Source: an uncultured Sulfurimonas sp.
Lineage (GTDB): Bacteria > Campylobacterota > Campylobacteria > Campylobacterales > Sulfurimonadaceae
Reading direction: 5' to 3'
Assembly (NCBI GenBank): GCA_937914675.1
Contig: CALDOC010000166.1
Location: 1 to 7,694 of the forward strand
DNA length: 7,694 bases
Shown here: positions 6,229 to 7,694 of the stretch, in pieces
How the letters are laid out: each line of letters starts with the position of its first letter
How positions within the stretch are numbered: the first letter of the stretch is position 1
Notes under the pieces: generated by a model
The model's database searches: none
Told to the model about the DNA's origin: nothing
Seen by the model: the letters and a program-made list of their open reading frames with translations, nothing else
Program-made: the position numbers and the translations under genes

Positions 6229-7583
6229 CCGTTGTATGAGTTATTTACTTTTCCCGTGAGCGACGCAGATTGTCTTTGCAGTGCTTCGCGAACCTCAGAC
6301 AAGCGCTTTTCGAGCCGTGCGCGATCATGATTGGCTTCGATACAGCGATTAGCCACCTCCTCGATATACCGCAGCTGTTCCTTGAGCGCTCGTATGTGGC
6401 TGAGCCTAATCGTCATACCGCCAATAGTATTAAAGGCGCTAATCATACGCGCCAGTATGGCGACATTTGTTTGCGTGCTACCCCGAATCTGATCGAAGGC
6501 CTCGGCTAATAGACCCTCAAAGCTGGGAACGATCGCCACCACGCGCAGGGTTTCTCCCTCGTAACGGCGCGATGAGGGGAATTTTCGATCGGCAAGTTGA
6601 ACCATAATTGACGTCAGATAGTCTATGCACATCACCGCTGTTGAAGTGTCATTGACCCCGGGAGAAAGCGCTTTTATGGCCATATCCACGATCTGTCGAA
6701 TGCCGAAAGCCGGGTCCTGTTCAACTGAGCGATGACGGCCAATACTGTAAGCGGCGTTAAGCGAATCAATGGTGTTCTTATCTGGCGGGTAAGTAAGGGC
6801 GAGCGATACCAGAGGCGTATCTCGCACTACGAACTCACCGATACCGTGCTCAGTACGCACGATGGTTCTAATGTCTTCCGCTAGCTTCAGTAGCACGTCG
6901 TAATTTACGAGTTCAATATAACCACTCACTGCTGAAGGCACTGGATACCAGGTTCGCTCATCGAGTGAATCGATTATCGGGTTTTGGCCTCCATCTTCAT
7001 CGGGTTCATAATCCTGTTTTTCTGGCAGTAGCCGATCAATGGATATGTTGGTCTCAAGGGCAACCGAGGCGATAATGGTGGAAGCCTGGATAGACGAGGC
7101 AATATGATGAATAAAAAAGATAAGGACGGCAATGCCGCCAAATGCTAGAATAAAGGCAAAAAATACCGCCACACTGGGCACGAATGGCATATCACCAGTG
7201 CGAATAGTGTGCATCACGATCAAACAATAGATGAAAATTCCGGCAAAGGTTCCCAACGTAACCTGCGTGATGCGGCTACGCATGAAGTTGCGCAGAATGC
7301 GAGACGTGTACTGGCTCGAAGCCAGAGCCAGTGCCAAAAGCGTCATGGAGAAGGTGATACCCATAACGGACATCATCGAACTTGCCAGCGTCGACAACAT
7401 ATCGCGCGCGCCTTCCGCGCCCACCCCGAATACTCGTGGCCAACGGGCCAGCCATTGGTAACCCCCGGCATAGTCCACCTGAATCAACACTACCGCGTAA
7501 ATAATGCTGGCCAGGACAATTAGAAAAGGCAAAAACCAGAAACCCGATCGAAGATTATCCCAAAACTGTATTAACTTATTCAT
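6225..7583 (-). CDS. DUF2254 family membrane protein
   Basis: A 452-residue predicted inner-membrane protein of the DUF2254 family; its function is unknown. The N-terminal part has four membrane segments at about 15-37, 68-90, 110-127 and 135-160. The most conserved-looking stretch runs from PRVFGVGAEGARDML (49-63) through ITFSMTLLALALASSQY (76-92) to SRILRNFMR (94-102), the family hallmark. FIHHIASSIQ (157-166) leads into a soluble domain of about 285 residues that holds DPAFGIRQIVDMAIKALSPG (290-309) followed by NDTSTAVMCIDYL (311-323), also typical. The C-terminal 395-440 is a charged helix rich in E, R and L that could be a coiled coil. The length is normal for the family. TTTGGAGA is centred about 8 bases upstream of the ATG at 7583, and no closer in-frame ATG competes. 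Sampled lines give about 43-68% GC, against 28-40% for most of the block to its left, so it may have a separate history. It is separated from the next gene by 103 bases and may be a separate transcription unit. Confidence 0.93.
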   Translation of the reverse strand: MNKLIQFWDNLRSGFWFLPFLIVLASIIYAVVLIQVDYAGGYQWLARWPRVFGVGAEGARDMLSTLASSMMSVMGITFSMTLLALALASSQYTSRILRNFMRSRITQVTLGTFAGIFIYCLIVMHTIRTGDMPFVPSVAVFFAFILAFGGIAVLIFFIHHIASSIQASTIIASVALETNISIDRLLPEKQDYEPDEDGGQNPIIDSLDERTWYPVPSAVSGYIELVNYDVLLKLAEDIRTIVRTEHGIGEFVVRDTPLVSLALTYPPDKNTIDSLNAAYSIGRHRSVEQDPAFGIRQIVDMAIKALSPGVNDTSTAVMCIDYLTSIMVQLADRKFPSSRRYEGETLRVVAIVPSFEGLLAEAFDQIRGSTQTNVAILARMISAFNTIGGMTIRLSHIRALKEQLRYIEEVANRCIEANHDRARLEKRLSEVREALQRQSASLTGKVNNSYNG

Positions 7584-7694
7584 GCGTCTATCTCCAAATT
7601 AAAATTTCTTCAGGCTGATTGGCTTATTGGTAGCTATTGAACTAAGGAATAAAAATTAAATAAATAGGAAAACTATACTATTATGAAATTGGTT
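7584..7694 (-). promoter_or_regulatory. AT-rich upstream region of the DUF2254 gene
   Basis: This 111-base stretch is much richer in A and T than the gene it precedes and carries only that gene's ribosome binding site (GGAGA, about 7 bases from the ATG). A -10-like TATAGT reads on the minus strand at 7677-7672, but its -35 partner would fall outside the window, so a promoter is plausible and not demonstrated. No operator-like repeat stands out. Confidence 0.3.

Noticed and set aside
7209..7523. Plus-strand reading frame of 104 codons opposite the DUF2254 gene
   Set aside because: It lies opposite the most conserved DUF2254 segment and reads as a His-, Gln- and Arg-rich shadow typical of antisense frames in GC-rich genes.
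7683..7694. ATG on the plus strand at the right edge, possibly starting a divergent gene
   Set aside because: Only four codons are visible and the nearest AGGA is about 13 bases away, so it cannot be supported.

Overview
The window is seven closely packed protein genes, all on the minus strand, so it reads from right to left. Six encode membrane proteins and one a small soluble coiled-coil protein. I see no rRNA, tRNA, CRISPR array, transposase or integrase. The families (DUF2254, DUF502, an sll1863-like coiled-coil protein, CPA1 antiporter with a TrkA_N-like tail, CaCA exchanger, APC permease, PAP2 phosphatase) and the strong Shine-Dalgarno sites point to a Gram-negative bacterium, most likely a proteobacterium of low to moderate GC. 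The sequence does not let me name a genus.

Layout in order of transcription. First is a DUF2254 four-helix membrane protein (7583-6225), clearly richer in GC than its neighbours. A 103-base gap with two small inverted repeats follows. Then comes a tight block: the coiled-coil protein (6121-5843), a DUF502 protein (5824-5225), a CaCA-type exchanger (5225-4131), an APC-type amino-acid permease (4130-2913) and a CPA1 cation/proton antiporter (2893-1091). Gaps inside the block are 18, -1 (TAATG overlap), 0 (TAAATG) and 19 bases, so one transcript with translational coupling is very likely. After about 110 bases, which may encode a 21-residue peptide, comes a PAP2 phosphatase (974-78).

Functionally the block combines secondary carriers for a divalent cation or related ion (CaCA), Na+ or K+ against H+ (CPA1) and an amino acid or amine (APC). 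With them are two poorly characterised membrane families (DUF502, DUF2254), a stress-type coiled-coil protein and a lipid or isoprenyl phosphatase. My inference is a cassette for ion, osmotic or envelope stress. No member has a proven role here and no regulator gene lies in the window. The most useful leads are the operon as a unit, the degenerate first alpha repeat of the CaCA protein, the corrected PAP2 start, the possible 21-residue peptide, and the composition step at the DUF2254 gene.
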